A DNA stretch of 64,000 nucleotides from assembly GCF_050433125.1 (NCBI RefSeq), contig NZ_JBNPXV010000001.1:1-64000 (forward strand). Reading direction: 5' to 3'. Numbering within the stretch: position 1 is the stretch's first letter; the number at the start of each line of letters is the position of its first letter. This stretch comes from Roseimarinus sediminis. GTDB lineage: Bacteria > Bacteroidota > Bacteroidia > Bacteroidales > Prolixibacteraceae. The notes beneath the pieces were generated by a model that saw nothing but the letters and a program-made list of their open reading frames with translations, did not search any database and was not told where the DNA came from. The position numbers and the translations under genes were made by a program. This document shows, in pieces, positions 52,982-62,898 of this stretch.

Positions 52982-54226
52982 ATGATCAAATACTGGATAG
53001 CTACTTTCGGCCTGTTTGCATTTTTGTTCGTGCTAAGCGCATGTTACAAAGAAGAACCAGTTGCGACCGAATACTCCGGTACCAGCTTCCTATTCGAAAT
53101 GAGCGAAAATGCGGAAGAAAAAATTGATGAAGCACGCGGAGAACAGTTTTTCATCGAACCAACACCTTCGATGCATCTCGGATCAAAAACTTTTGCGATT
53201 GAACGTTTTAAAATAAGAGGACAAAGCGCCCTCGATTTTCAGCGCAAAAGCTTTGCAGTTAAACTAAGCAGCTCCTTGCTGTTACCAGTTAATGAGCAGG
53301 CCTATTACGAGTTTGAAAAATTCAAACTAATATCGATGGTTTTCGATTATACCTACATTGAAAACCGGCTGGCCCATCTCTTACTTCAAAAGGCCGGTTT
53401 GTGGCCATTGCATTCGTTTTACACCGAAGTGCTGATCAACCAACATCACAAAGGCCTGTATCTCTTTGTTAACGATCCGGCAGAATACCTGTTCAATGAA
53501 AATAAAGCAGTGGCCTTGTTGCGCCGTTACTATCAAAACCAGCTGAGTAATATTGAAATCAACGAAGCAGCCACAAGCCACAAGCCACAAGAATTTACCG
53601 ATGCATTCATGCAGATTTATGAACTGCTGAATAAGTACAATGGCGTTCAATTGTATTGGCAACTTGAACAGCGAATGAACATCGAAGACTATATGCGAAA
53701 AATGGCAATTGATTTTTTGCTAAAAAATGGCGACACAACGGATGAAACATTTTTCTATGCCATGGAAAAAAACGGTGCAATTTATTTCAACATTCTGCCC
53801 TGGGACTACGACGATCTGTTTTCATCGCAGCCACACGAAGCAGGTCGCGACTGGGCCGTGGGAACGCTCTTTGGTGAACGGCGTTACCCTGAAAATCAGG
53901 ATGTGCTCAATGCACTCGATGGAAGGCTGATTTATTCCATCGAAGATGACCTCGATTACATCATTGCCATCGATGATTACCTTTATGAAAAATACCTGGA
54001 ACAATTAAAAGCAATCCTTCCGATTTTCGACGAAGAAGTGGTGACATCGGTTTTTGATCAGGTATATAACGAGCTCTGGCCCTTTTATCAAAATAAAGAA
54101 ATTATTCACCAGTCACAGTTTGACAGCGATGCCACTTCGACAGAACTGTTACAGACCAACATCGACCATAAAAAGGAACTGCTTACGAAAAGAATTGGTT
54201 TTGTAAAAAAACAGCTTAGCCCATGA
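52982..54226 (+). CDS. CotH-kinase-family lipoprotein, first copy
   Basis: The 414-residue protein has a lipobox LSAC (Cys21) and the CotH fold. The N-lobe motif FKIRGQSALDFQRKSFAVKL (Arg79, Lys89, Lys94) and the metal-binding motif LPWDYDDLF (Asp275, Asp277) are intact. CotH proteins are atypical kinases; Bacillus CotH phosphorylates coat proteins CotB and CotG on serine. A membrane-anchored form would need an extracytoplasmic nucleotide source, so some may use other donors. It overlaps the beta-helix gene by 4 bp. Confidence 0.85.
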   Translation: MIKYWIATFGLFAFLFVLSACYKEEPVATEYSGTSFLFEMSENAEEKIDEARGEQFFIEPTPSMHLGSKTFAIERFKIRGQSALDFQRKSFAVKLSSSLLLPVNEQAYYEFEKFKLISMVFDYTYIENRLAHLLLQKAGLWPLHSFYTEVLINQHHKGLYLFVNDPAEYLFNENKAVALLRRYYQNQLSNIEINEAATSHKPQEFTDAFMQIYELLNKYNGVQLYWQLEQRMNIEDYMRKMAIDFLLKNGDTTDETFFYAMEKNGAIYFNILPWDYDDLFSSQPHEAGRDWAVGTLFGERRYPENQDVLNALDGRLIYSIEDDLDYIIAIDDYLYEKYLEQLKAILPIFDEEVVTSVFDQVYNELWPFYQNKEIIHQSQFDSDATSTELLQTNIDHKKELLTKRIGFVKKQLSP

Positions 54227-55836
54227 CTGCTTTTTTAAAAACATATTCGCTATGCCTTTTATTCTTTGTACTTAATGCGTGCAATTTTAGCGACTCCGAT
54301 CTGTTCTCAGGTGATATTTTGCTCACTGAAATTGAAAACAAAACCAATTACCTGGCACCACTCATCATTCAGAACAATGATGATGAAACAGTACGATTAA
54401 ACGGGAAAACACTCACTTTTGAGCAGGGCCGTTATGAGTTGAATGAAGCAGGCTTTTATGAACTGACCATAGGAAATGACGAAACGATCCGCTTTGTTCT
54501 GCTCGATGAAGAACGGGGTGAAACTGAATGGGGGCTGAAAAAATGGATTCCTGCCACCCCCGAATTTCAAACTGAACTGCCTCATGAAGTACTACTTTTT
54601 CACCCTGCAAACTATGTTCCGGGGCTTAAAATCCCCCTTGTGGTACAACTTGAAAACCATCAAGCCAACCAGGCAATCAATGCAAAAGGAACAGCAAACG
54701 AGCAGCGTTTTTTGTTGAAAAACGGTGCCGGAAGTATTCAGCTTGATGCAATAGAAGGGCAAATTAAACTACTGCTGGGCGGACAAACAATAAGCAAAAC
54801 CCTTGGCAAAGCAGCCGTCTCTTTGGCTTTTCCTGATCAGGTAATTTCAGGTGACATCGTCATTCCCGAAAATGAAACGGTTCAAATCACCAACGACCTT
54901 ATCATCACAGCCAGTGGCAGTTTAACCATCGAAGCAGGTGCTATTTTATTGCTTGACGAAGGGGTAAACATCTACAACCAGGGACCAGTACACATCAACG
55001 GTACAATCGTAAATCCGGTATGGCTAAGCTGTTCAGCATCTGATGCACATTTTGGCGGATTTATTTCCACGGGAGCCAATGCCGCCATTACCGCAAAACA
55101 TACCTTTTTCACCAACTTTGCACAACACGCCGAAGCCGAATATCAATACGGACATGCCAGGCATCAGGCCTTGTTCAGGGCAAGCGATACCCGGCTTTCG
55201 TTTACCAACTGTTATTTCATGGATACCCCGGGACAGGTTTTTTACCCCGAGCGGAGTCAGATCGAAATTGAAAACTGTTTAATACAGCGGGCAAAAACAG
55301 GTGGTCAGATCAATGCCTCCGAATTAACAATAAACAACAGCTATTTTTCCGACTTCCCCGACGACAGCCAAAATTACCGCAACGAAGACAATGATGCCCT
55401 TTACATCAGTGGCAGCTCAGCCACCATAAGCCATTCGGTATTCATGTATGCCAAAGACGATGGCATTGACTCGGGTGGCAGCGAAGGAGGCAAGATTAGC
55501 ATCTCGGGATGCAGGATAGAAGCCTGTTTCCACGAAGGGCTGGCTTTATCAAGTACCAATCCGGCTGTAAAAACACACACGATCATCAATACAACCGTGA
55601 GCAATTGCCAACAGGGCATTGAGCTGGGTTACAGTTCTTCGCAACACGAAGTATACATTGAAAACTGTCATCTTAATAATAACTATATTGGCATCCGCTA
55701 TGGCGACAGCTATGAATGGAGCGTTATGGGAACCATCACCGTCAGTTCATCGAACCTGGATGCGAACGAAAAAGCCAGCTGGAACATGCTTCGGCAAAGC
55801 TGGACTGCAGCACCCGATCATTTAATATTTGAGTAA
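54223..55836 (+). CDS. right-handed beta-helix lipoprotein
   Basis: The 537-residue lipoprotein has the lipobox LNAC (Cys20). An N-terminal beta domain (about 30-200) is followed by a parallel beta-helix (about 215-520) with repeated rungs such as GTIVNPVWLSCS, ENCLIQRAKTGG, ISGSSATISHSVF and IENCHLNNNYIGIRYG. Beta-helix proteins bind or cleave polysaccharides or act as long surface scaffolds; no polysaccharide lyase catalytic motif was recognised. It is translationally coupled to the CotH gene before it, so it may be its substrate or anchor. Confidence 0.8.
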   Translation: MTAFLKTYSLCLLFFVLNACNFSDSDLFSGDILLTEIENKTNYLAPLIIQNNDDETVRLNGKTLTFEQGRYELNEAGFYELTIGNDETIRFVLLDEERGETEWGLKKWIPATPEFQTELPHEVLLFHPANYVPGLKIPLVVQLENHQANQAINAKGTANEQRFLLKNGAGSIQLDAIEGQIKLLLGGQTISKTLGKAAVSLAFPDQVISGDIVIPENETVQITNDLIITASGSLTIEAGAILLLDEGVNIYNQGPVHINGTIVNPVWLSCSASDAHFGGFISTGANAAITAKHTFFTNFAQHAEAEYQYGHARHQALFRASDTRLSFTNCYFMDTPGQVFYPERSQIEIENCLIQRAKTGGQINASELTINNSYFSDFPDDSQNYRNEDNDALYISGSSATISHSVFMYAKDDGIDSGGSEGGKISISGCRIEACFHEGLALSSTNPAVKTHTIINTTVSNCQQGIELGYSSSQHEVYIENCHLNNNYIGIRYGDSYEWSVMGTITVSSSNLDANEKASWNMLRQSWTAAPDHLIFE

Positions 55837-55854
55837 AAACCATCATTCAAAACT

Positions 55855-56535
55855 ATGCGATTTCTTATTGTCATTTTGCTTTTCGTTTTCAACGCTCCAT
55901 TGCTGCTCGAGGCACAAAGCATGAAGGTTGTTCAGGATTTTAGAACAAGAACAACCCTTGGCATCGAAAAAGAACTGACCAAACAACTGAATATGTATGC
56001 CGAACTGGAATCGGGCCTCGAAGAAAACATTTCGTATCTTGGAAAACTCCATGCCGAGGGCGGAATTGAATATGAACTCTTTAAATTTATTGATCTTCAG
56101 GTGAGTTACCGCTTTAGTAAAAACCGAAAAAACTACAGCGATGAATACAAATATACCCATCGCCTGGCCCTTGCGGCTCAAATCTCACACGAAGTAAAAC
56201 GACTCAAAGTGTACTATCGCCTGCAATATCAAAATACCGATGAAGATGCCCTGGAAGCAGCCCCTCAGAAATTTGAAAACCTGATCAGGAACCGGCTGAA
56301 ATTCAGATACAATGTATGGGGCAGCAAAATCGATCCCTTTTGTTATACCGAGTTGTACCTGTTAGCGGGCAACAACGGAATTGACGCCACCAAACTTAAA
56401 ACCGTTGCAGGCATTGAATTTCCTGTATCAAATATGGTCGAAGTGAAACTTTATTACCGGAACGACCGGGAGCTAAGCGGCTTCATTCCATACACCTACC
56501 ACACGGCAGGTGTGAGCATTTATTTCGAATTGTAA
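55855..56535 (+). CDS. DUF2490-like outer-membrane protein
   Basis: The 226-residue protein has a signal peptide (MRFLIVILLFVFNAPLLLEAQ) and a barrel of about ten to twelve strands rich in charged and aromatic residues (ELESGLEENI, VSYRFSKNRK, YRLQYQNT, KLKTVAGIEF), ending in VSIYFEL. This is the pattern of DUF2490 outer-membrane proteins. Its function is unknown. It lies between the beta-helix and second CotH genes with gaps of 18 and 11 bp. Confidence 0.75.
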   Translation: MRFLIVILLFVFNAPLLLEAQSMKVVQDFRTRTTLGIEKELTKQLNMYAELESGLEENISYLGKLHAEGGIEYELFKFIDLQVSYRFSKNRKNYSDEYKYTHRLALAAQISHEVKRLKVYYRLQYQNTDEDALEAAPQKFENLIRNRLKFRYNVWGSKIDPFCYTELYLLAGNNGIDATKLKTVAGIEFPVSNMVEVKLYYRNDRELSGFIPYTYHTAGVSIYFEL

Positions 56536-56546
56536 GGCAGCTTAAA

Positions 56547-58055
56547 ATGAAACAACAACTTCGGAACATCCTCATTGTATTAGTGGCGGCAATCACGCTC
56601 TCGTCCTGTTATGAAGAATATTCGTATTTGCCCGATAACTTAGCAAACAAGGGCACCCTCTGTTTTAACAACAGCCTGGTTCATTTCGATCAGTCCGGGC
56701 AAACCGCACTGGTGGCTGTTCCCTCGTTTGAAGATTTCAACCCGCTTGTCACCTTTGTTGATTTCAGGGAAGTAAAAATCGACGGCACGAAGCTTGAAAA
56801 CGAAATGAAATATAAATTTGAAAAACTGAGTAAGCAGACCAGTTTTTTGCTTGAACTTACGAATTACGACGGACAGACCAAAAGCTACAACCTGCAATTT
56901 ACCTTATTGCCTGTTGTACATATTCATCACAAACACCAGTTGATTCCCGATGAACCTAAAATACTGGCTGCTTTCACACTGAGTGATCCCAAGGCAGAGA
57001 AAACAATCATTGAATACTGTGGAATCGAAACCAGAGGACTTTCGGCTGCCGGACTTGAGAAGAAGTCATACAATGTTGAAATCAGGGAAAATGCTGAAGA
57101 AAACACCGAAAAAGCCACATCGTTTCTGGGGATGTACCAACATCACGACTGGATGCTCGATGGAGCCTACATGGACCGCAGCATGATGCGCAACAGGGTC
57201 TCGTTCGAAGTATGGGACAGAATGCAGAAAAACGCGCCGGAACAAAGCGACCTGCTGCCGTCGGCCATCGATGGCCGTTTTATCGAACTTTTCATTAACA
57301 ATTCCTATAGTGGTGTGTATTGCCTTTCGGAGAAAACAGACCACATAAAACTTGGCATTGAAACAGGGAATAATCACGGCTACCTATACAAGGCCGAAGA
57401 TTGGTCGGATGCAACCAAACTGGAAGGATTAAGCGATACAACCCGCTCAAACAGAACCTGGGCAGGCTGGGAGCTGAAGTATCCCGACGATCAAACATCG
57501 GGGAGCTGGACTCCGTTGTATGGCTTCATCGAAGACCTGAATGCAGCAAGGCATGATGCAGCAGGAAACAGACTTGAGACAGCAGTTTCATCAGACCAGT
57601 TAATTGACTATTATCTTTTTTTAAATCTGCTTAACGGAGCCGACAATGTTGGTAAAAACGTGTTCCTGGCCAAGAAAACGAAAAACGGACCCTTTTATTT
57701 TTGTCCGTGGGATCTTGATGCAACCTGGGGCAGAGACTGGGAGACAAAGCCTTCGGTCTACAATTCAATGCTTACATTCCATGCTTTCGAAAAAATGAGA
57801 AGCCTCGAACCTGAAAAATACAGTAAGCAACTGAAACAGCGATGGTTTCATTTAAGAAACACTACACTTCAGCCTGATTCTGTTGTTGGTCTTTTCCTGG
57901 GCTATCAGCATCTTTTAAATCATTCGGGTGCCAGTCGCAGAGAACAGGAACGGTGGCCCGGTTCGCTTGATAATCTGGATGCTGAAACAAAATACATTGA
58001 TGAATGGAGCAGAAAGCGAATAGAATACATGAACCAATATTTTAGTTCATTCTGA
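56547..58055 (+). CDS. CotH-kinase-family lipoprotein, second copy
   Basis: The 502-residue protein has a lipobox LSSC (Cys21), a beta-rich N-terminal domain (about 30-125) not present in the first copy, and a CotH domain with GIETRGLSAAGLEKKSYNVE and CPWDLDATWGRDW (Asp389, Asp391). Catalytic and metal-binding positions look intact. The two CotH proteins are only distantly alike, so this is an old pairing rather than a recent duplication. It is last in the cluster, and a bidirectional terminator follows 70 bp on. Confidence 0.87.
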   Translation: MKQQLRNILIVLVAAITLSSCYEEYSYLPDNLANKGTLCFNNSLVHFDQSGQTALVAVPSFEDFNPLVTFVDFREVKIDGTKLENEMKYKFEKLSKQTSFLLELTNYDGQTKSYNLQFTLLPVVHIHHKHQLIPDEPKILAAFTLSDPKAEKTIIEYCGIETRGLSAAGLEKKSYNVEIRENAEENTEKATSFLGMYQHHDWMLDGAYMDRSMMRNRVSFEVWDRMQKNAPEQSDLLPSAIDGRFIELFINNSYSGVYCLSEKTDHIKLGIETGNNHGYLYKAEDWSDATKLEGLSDTTRSNRTWAGWELKYPDDQTSGSWTPLYGFIEDLNAARHDAAGNRLETAVSSDQLIDYYLFLNLLNGADNVGKNVFLAKKTKNGPFYFCPWDLDATWGRDWETKPSVYNSMLTFHAFEKMRSLEPEKYSKQLKQRWFHLRNTTLQPDSVVGLFLGYQHLLNHSGASRREQERWPGSLDNLDAETKYIDEWSRKRIEYMNQYFSSF

Positions 58056-58126
58056 TTACCAAACAGCCACAAGCCAATTGGTTTTTCCTGCTCAATGGCA
58101 ATGCAAATTCAACTTGTTGAAAAATA

Positions 58127-58168
58127 AAAGAGGAGCAAACTGAAAATACATTTCGTTCGCTCCTCTTT
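58127..58168. terminator. bidirectional terminator between CotH cluster and M16 gene
   Basis: AAAGAGGAGC (58127-58136) and GCTCCTCTTT (58159-58168) pair perfectly over 10 bp with a 22-nt loop, between convergent genes. Confidence 0.7.
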
Positions 58169-58186
58169 CCTGAAATAGAGAATGAA

Positions 58187-61078
58187 TTACTTGCTAAACA
58201 ACTTATCGGTACTGAGATTCTGATAAGAACCGATGGTTTCAATCAATTTTTTATCCACTTTCTTTCTGTCGCCCACAATAATCATCGAAACGGGTTTCGA
58301 CTGTATGTTTTTGGTGTAGAATTCATTAATGTAGTCGATATTGGCTTTCTCGAATTCTGCCTGATGAACTTTTACCGGATCCTCGCTGTAGCCCTGGCGT
58401 TCATAATTTTCAATATAGTAGGAAACATAACGATCGGTTGGTTGCTGCAAGCTACTGCCATAAAGCAGGTTATTGCGCACGCCCATTGCTTTTCGTTCTT
58501 TCAGTGGCATTTCTCTGATCAGTGAATTAGCAACCTCAGCCGCATCGTTGGTCTTGTCGCCCTGGGTTCCGATGTAGCCCACCATGTATGCAGGATGGCC
58601 GGCAACCGACGGGGTGGCAACAGAGGCACTTGCCGTGTAGGCCATCGATCGGAATTCTCTTATTTCGCTGAAGAAAATATTATCAAGCCCTTCACCAAAA
58701 TACTTCGAAAAAGCAGTAGTTTCTTCAGCCATTCCGATGTTGTATTGTTCGGTAACCGGCAGCATCAGATAGATGTTTGACTGACGGGTTCCGGGTTTAT
58801 TAACGACATAAACCGTATTTTCTGCTGGCTGACTAATTTCACGGACATAATAATCGGAAGCCGGAAGCCGGCCGGCAGCAAAGGCAAGATTGTTTAATAA
58901 CTTGGTCTTGGCTTCATCGCTTGTCGAACTGCCATAATAATGAACCAGTGCCTCGTATTTGGTGGCTTTTATAAATTCGCCGGTAAGCTGGTTAATGTCG
59001 AGTGCAAGTAGTTCGTCCCAGGTCAGTCGGTCGATACTTGGCGAATTTTCACCGTAAATGAGGTATTGGGCCGCTGCATTGGAAAGACTTTGGAAATCGT
59101 CTTTTTGTACCATGCGTCCGTTCAGCTCACCACCAATCAAACTGTTGTACTGTTTCTCGTCGAGATCGGGTATGAGTGTAACCATCGAAATCAACTTGCA
59201 GGCTTCTTCAAGGTTCTTCTCTCTTCCGCTAATGGTAACAGTAAGAAAGTTTTCATTGGCACTAAAACGATAGCTGCATCCCAGCTCTCCCATTTTTTGC
59301 TTGAATTCGCTGGGCTCATAGTTTCCGCGAACTCCGGCATAATTCATTAGCTGAGCTGCAAAATCGAGGGTTGGTATTTGGGCTGTACCCACCTTGTATT
59401 TAATGCGCAAATCGAAAATATCGTTCTGGGTATTTTGCTTATAATACAGCTCAACCTTGTCGGCAATCTGTTCGCGATGAATGTCCTTCCTGAAATCAAT
59501 AAAATCGGCTTGAGCTTGAGCATTGGCAATCTTATCCTGTATTTTTAGTGCAAATTCAGATGCCTCTTCAACAGTTTGCAATACCGGCTCGATCTCAGGC
59601 TTCTCAATTTCCTCGCTTTTGATCTCACCTTTTGTGGAACTTACTTCGAGATAAACATCGTTGAGATAACGATTGGCTACCTCACTTAAGTCGGCAATGC
59701 TTATTTCATTAATTTTATCAAGATAGCGATTGGCATCTTCCAGCGGACGACCACTGATAAAAAAGTCAATCAGCCATTGTCCCCGGGCCGTAAAATCTTC
59801 AAGCATCACCAAATAATCACGAATGTAGTTATCGCGAACAGCATCAAGCAATTTCTGATCGATTTTACCTTCCTTGATCAAATCAATTTTATCGAACAAC
59901 AAGTCATCGATTTCAGAAGTTGACAACTGACGCATCTGAGCGAGGTCGAAGTTGGGAACGGCTGTAATGGCCATCATTCCTGCACTTTTAAAAGGATAGT
60001 AAAATGAGCCAACCGACATCAGATCACCATCGGTTGCCAGCTGATCGAGCAAGCCGATCGATGCCGAATTGGATAAAACTTCGTTGAGTATTTGCATCTT
60101 TATCAGGTCGTCGTCGCCCATCATCGGTGCATTGTATGTCCAGCGACCAATGGTGTAAGGTGTTTGTTTGATCTTTACCTTTGCATGCTTTTCAAGCTTT
60201 ATCGGCTCAACTTCAAAGTTTGCCAGTGGCTTTTCCTCCATCTGTCCGAAGGTGGCCTCAATTTCACTTTTTATACTTTCAGGGTTGAAATCGCCCACTA
60301 AAATGAGCGCCATGTTTCCGGGCACATACCACGTATTATAGAAATCGATTAATTTCTGTAACGAAGGGCTTTTGAGGTGCTCTCCATAACCGATAACCGA
60401 CTTTCCATAAGGCGTTCCCTTGTACATGTTGTCGAAGGTTACATTCTGAAAGTTACGCATTGGGTTCTCAAGCCCCATGTTGTATTCTTCGTATACCGTT
60501 TCAAGCTCGGCCTGAAAATTACGGAATACCGGATTGGTAAACTCATTGGCATAAATATCGAGCCAGGCTTCCGACTGTGACGCCGGAAAAGTACTGAAAA
60601 AGAAGGTATAGTCGTAACTTGTTGCCGCATTAATTCCTGTGGCTCCAATGCTTTCGAGCAGGAGTACAAATTCCTTTGTTTGAAAGTATTTACCCTGTTC
60701 CAGCGACGCTTCATTGATCTTTTTGATTATTTGATTCCGCTCTTCCTCGTCGCTGCTCTGACGAAGTTCCTCAAATAAAGCAATTACCTTCTCGTAATGC
60801 ACTTTCTCTTCCTGCCAGTTAATGGTCCCAACATTGGCGGTACCGTTAAACATAACATGTTCAAGATAGTGGGCCAGTCCAGTTGCATCTTCGGGGTCAT
60901 TAACGGCTCCGGCATTCACCGCAATGGTTCCAAAAACCTTCTGTTGCGAATGATCTTCATTTAAAATCACGGTAAGTCCGTTTTTCAACTTATAGCTTTC
61001 AATTTTGAATTCAGAAGCAACAAGTGAAGTGCTCAACACAAGGGTTAGCATTAAAACTAAAATTTTTTGACTACGCAT
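58187..61078 (-). CDS. M16 family zinc peptidase (two-domain)
   Basis: The 963-residue exported protein has a signal peptide (MRSQKILVLMLTLVLSTSLVA) and two M16 halves. The active half has the inverted zinc motif HXXEH at 70-74 (HYLEH) and a downstream ELETVYEEYNMG with the third ligand Glu. The second half (about 530-950) lacks the motif and forms the other side of the clamshell, as in pitrilysin. These enzymes degrade peptides in the periplasm. Length is normal for bacterial M16 pairs fused in one chain. Confidence 0.95.
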   Translation of the reverse strand: MRSQKILVLMLTLVLSTSLVASEFKIESYKLKNGLTVILNEDHSQQKVFGTIAVNAGAVNDPEDATGLAHYLEHVMFNGTANVGTINWQEEKVHYEKVIALFEELRQSSDEEERNQIIKKINEASLEQGKYFQTKEFVLLLESIGATGINAATSYDYTFFFSTFPASQSEAWLDIYANEFTNPVFRNFQAELETVYEEYNMGLENPMRNFQNVTFDNMYKGTPYGKSVIGYGEHLKSPSLQKLIDFYNTWYVPGNMALILVGDFNPESIKSEIEATFGQMEEKPLANFEVEPIKLEKHAKVKIKQTPYTIGRWTYNAPMMGDDDLIKMQILNEVLSNSASIGLLDQLATDGDLMSVGSFYYPFKSAGMMAITAVPNFDLAQMRQLSTSEIDDLLFDKIDLIKEGKIDQKLLDAVRDNYIRDYLVMLEDFTARGQWLIDFFISGRPLEDANRYLDKINEISIADLSEVANRYLNDVYLEVSSTKGEIKSEEIEKPEIEPVLQTVEEASEFALKIQDKIANAQAQADFIDFRKDIHREQIADKVELYYKQNTQNDIFDLRIKYKVGTAQIPTLDFAAQLMNYAGVRGNYEPSEFKQKMGELGCSYRFSANENFLTVTISGREKNLEEACKLISMVTLIPDLDEKQYNSLIGGELNGRMVQKDDFQSLSNAAAQYLIYGENSPSIDRLTWDELLALDINQLTGEFIKATKYEALVHYYGSSTSDEAKTKLLNNLAFAAGRLPASDYYVREISQPAENTVYVVNKPGTRQSNIYLMLPVTEQYNIGMAEETTAFSKYFGEGLDNIFFSEIREFRSMAYTASASVATPSVAGHPAYMVGYIGTQGDKTNDAAEVANSLIREMPLKERKAMGVRNNLLYGSSLQQPTDRYVSYYIENYERQGYSEDPVKVHQAEFEKANIDYINEFYTKNIQSKPVSMIIVGDRKKVDKKLIETIGSYQNLSTDKLFSK

Positions 61079-61249
61079 GGGTTAACAATTTTATGGGGTT
61101 TAATCATACTAATTTGCAGTAATTAATTGAATCGTCATCAGCTTTAGTATCACTTTGGAATAAATTGTTACACTTTTTTGACCAAGACTGCATTTTCAAC
61201 GCCGAAACAATGCAAGCAGCATTATTAGGAAACTTCGTGTTTTTTTTCA

Positions 61250-61257
61250 TATTTTTG
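61250..61257 (+). promoter_or_regulatory. candidate promoter -7 box TATTTTTG
   Basis: The octamer fits TAnnTTTG and lies 28 bp before the GTG start of the lipoprotein at 61286. Confidence 0.4.
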
Positions 61258-61285
61258 ACCAAAGAGAATATTTAGTTGATTAAGC

Positions 61286-61714
61286 GTGGTATTTTTTAGA
61301 CAAATAGCTATCGGAGTCGTTTTTCTGCTTCTAATGGTTTCGTGCTCGAAAGAAGTGTCGACTTTCGAAAATGAAATTCCTTTGGGAGAAATTACCTTGC
61401 GAAAAGGCACACCATCGAGGGTGTCAGCCGATTTGATGCTGATGATAACATATATTGAAGACAATCGTTGTCCAATAGGTGAAGTATGTAGCACTCCGGG
61501 ATCGGTAAACGTCTCGTTTAAAGCCTACAGCAAAGGGAACTCATCTGATTTTTCCATTCGGTATTACAGCAACCGGGAGCAATGTGCCGATACCTTTCTG
61601 AATCACCGCATCGAAATTACCGACCTAAGTCCTTTCAGATACGCCAACCAGCTTATCGACACGATGGATTACCGGATTGTGGTGCTTGCTGCCTTGCTCG
61701 ACGAAAACAACTAG
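61286..61714 (+). CDS. small lipoprotein, unknown function
   Basis: The 142-residue protein starts with GTG (no ATG fits before the signal) and has a lipobox MVSC (Cys20). The mature part has EDNRCPIGEVC and a third Cys in NREQCADTF; the RCPxxxxC motif is shared with small Bacteroidota lipoproteins of unknown role. It ends by overlapping the convergent lipoprotein gene by 4 bp. Confidence 0.65.
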   Translation: MVFFRQIAIGVVFLLLMVSCSKEVSTFENEIPLGEITLRKGTPSRVSADLMLMITYIEDNRCPIGEVCSTPGSVNVSFKAYSKGNSSDFSIRYYSNREQCADTFLNHRIEITDLSPFRYANQLIDTMDYRIVVLAALLDENN

Positions 61715-62856
61715 TATTTACGGTACACCGATTTCAGGAAGCCCGCCGCATCAAAAAACAGCGGATCGCTTGAAAGGAGAAACATTTCCTGTGGCGATGG
61801 AGGCATTCGTTGTTTTTCACCCAGCAATTTCAACACATGATTGGGCAGGGCCTTTTTGTCGCCGTTGTAGCTGGCCCATTCACTTTTCCAAACATAGGTG
61901 GTATTAAATTTTCGCGAATTGAGCTCTTCCCCGCCCTGAAAATCGTTGATGGTAACTGACAGAATCCCCCGGGCAGGCAATTCACGACTGAAAGTTCTTA
62001 CATCGGCCTTCACAGTGCCCATTACATCGTGTGTTACTCCCTTATCGTCGGTATAAGAGCCAACGACCACACTGTCGAGCTGATAATTGCTTTTCTCTTC
62101 TTTTTCAAGAAGTGTTCCAATGTGAAATTCCAGAAAACGGATACTCACCACATGATCGGGCTCGAGTTGAATTTTTTCAGCCGTTTCGGGGCGGTAGAAA
62201 CTGATGAACTGGCTGTTGTTGTCCTTCACCATCTGGTCGAACAGGCGCAGGTAAAACACCCTGGAATTGATGTCGTAATTTTCGTGCAATTCGGGCTGGT
62301 GTTCAACAACTACCTTCAAAGTTGCCTTGTCTTTTGCCACGAGCAAATAGTCATCGATCTGATCGAATGACGGCTGCTGCTCCTTTACCCAAACAAAACG
62401 CCGGTAAGCCTCGCGGGCATCAGCAATATTTTCTTTTTCGAGTAAAATAAGCGCATTATCAAATTGCTCTTTCAGTGCTAATTTTTCGGCTTCCCGCTGC
62501 TGATCGTGATAATAAACCACAGGCTTAACAGCCTCGAGGGCTGCCGGACTCCGCGAAATTTCATCGGCCAGTGCATTCAATAGTTGATAGGTGTCGGCAA
62601 TCTTCAGGTACTTGTCATAATCGTTCGATAACGACAGCTGATCGATCCTTTGTTTGTAATAGTCGAGTGCCATGGGATAACTTTTCTGAATCAGGTTGAT
62701 CGCATTTTCCGAATCGGGTCGTGTACGCAGGTGCTTCACAGCCTGGAGGGTGGCTTCGTAGTAGTTTCCTTTGTTAAATGCAGTTTTGCCGGTACTGCAC
62801 GCTGAAATTACAGCGGTAACAAAGAGCAGGGTAATAATATTGGAAATCCGTTTCAT
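61711..62856 (-). CDS. lipoprotein with TPR-like helical N-terminus, unknown function
   Basis: The 381-residue protein has a lipobox ISAC (Cys20) and a helical region (about 25-165; FNKGNYYEATLQAVKHL, ALEAVKPVVYYH) with TPR-like helix pairs. A beta-rich C-terminal part (about 170-381) follows. I do not recognise a characterised family. It lies 42 bp downstream of the PBP1C gene on the same strand and may be co-transcribed with it, which would suggest an envelope role. Confidence 0.65.
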   Translation of the reverse strand: MKRISNIITLLFVTAVISACSTGKTAFNKGNYYEATLQAVKHLRTRPDSENAINLIQKSYPMALDYYKQRIDQLSLSNDYDKYLKIADTYQLLNALADEISRSPAALEAVKPVVYYHDQQREAEKLALKEQFDNALILLEKENIADAREAYRRFVWVKEQQPSFDQIDDYLLVAKDKATLKVVVEHQPELHENYDINSRVFYLRLFDQMVKDNNSQFISFYRPETAEKIQLEPDHVVSIRFLEFHIGTLLEKEEKSNYQLDSVVVGSYTDDKGVTHDVMGTVKADVRTFSRELPARGILSVTINDFQGGEELNSRKFNTTYVWKSEWASYNGDKKALPNHVLKLLGEKQRMPPSPQEMFLLSSDPLFFDAAGFLKSVYRKY

Positions 62857-62898
62857 TGGGTTAAAATTTTTCTTTAGTTGCTGTGCTAAATGTACTAT

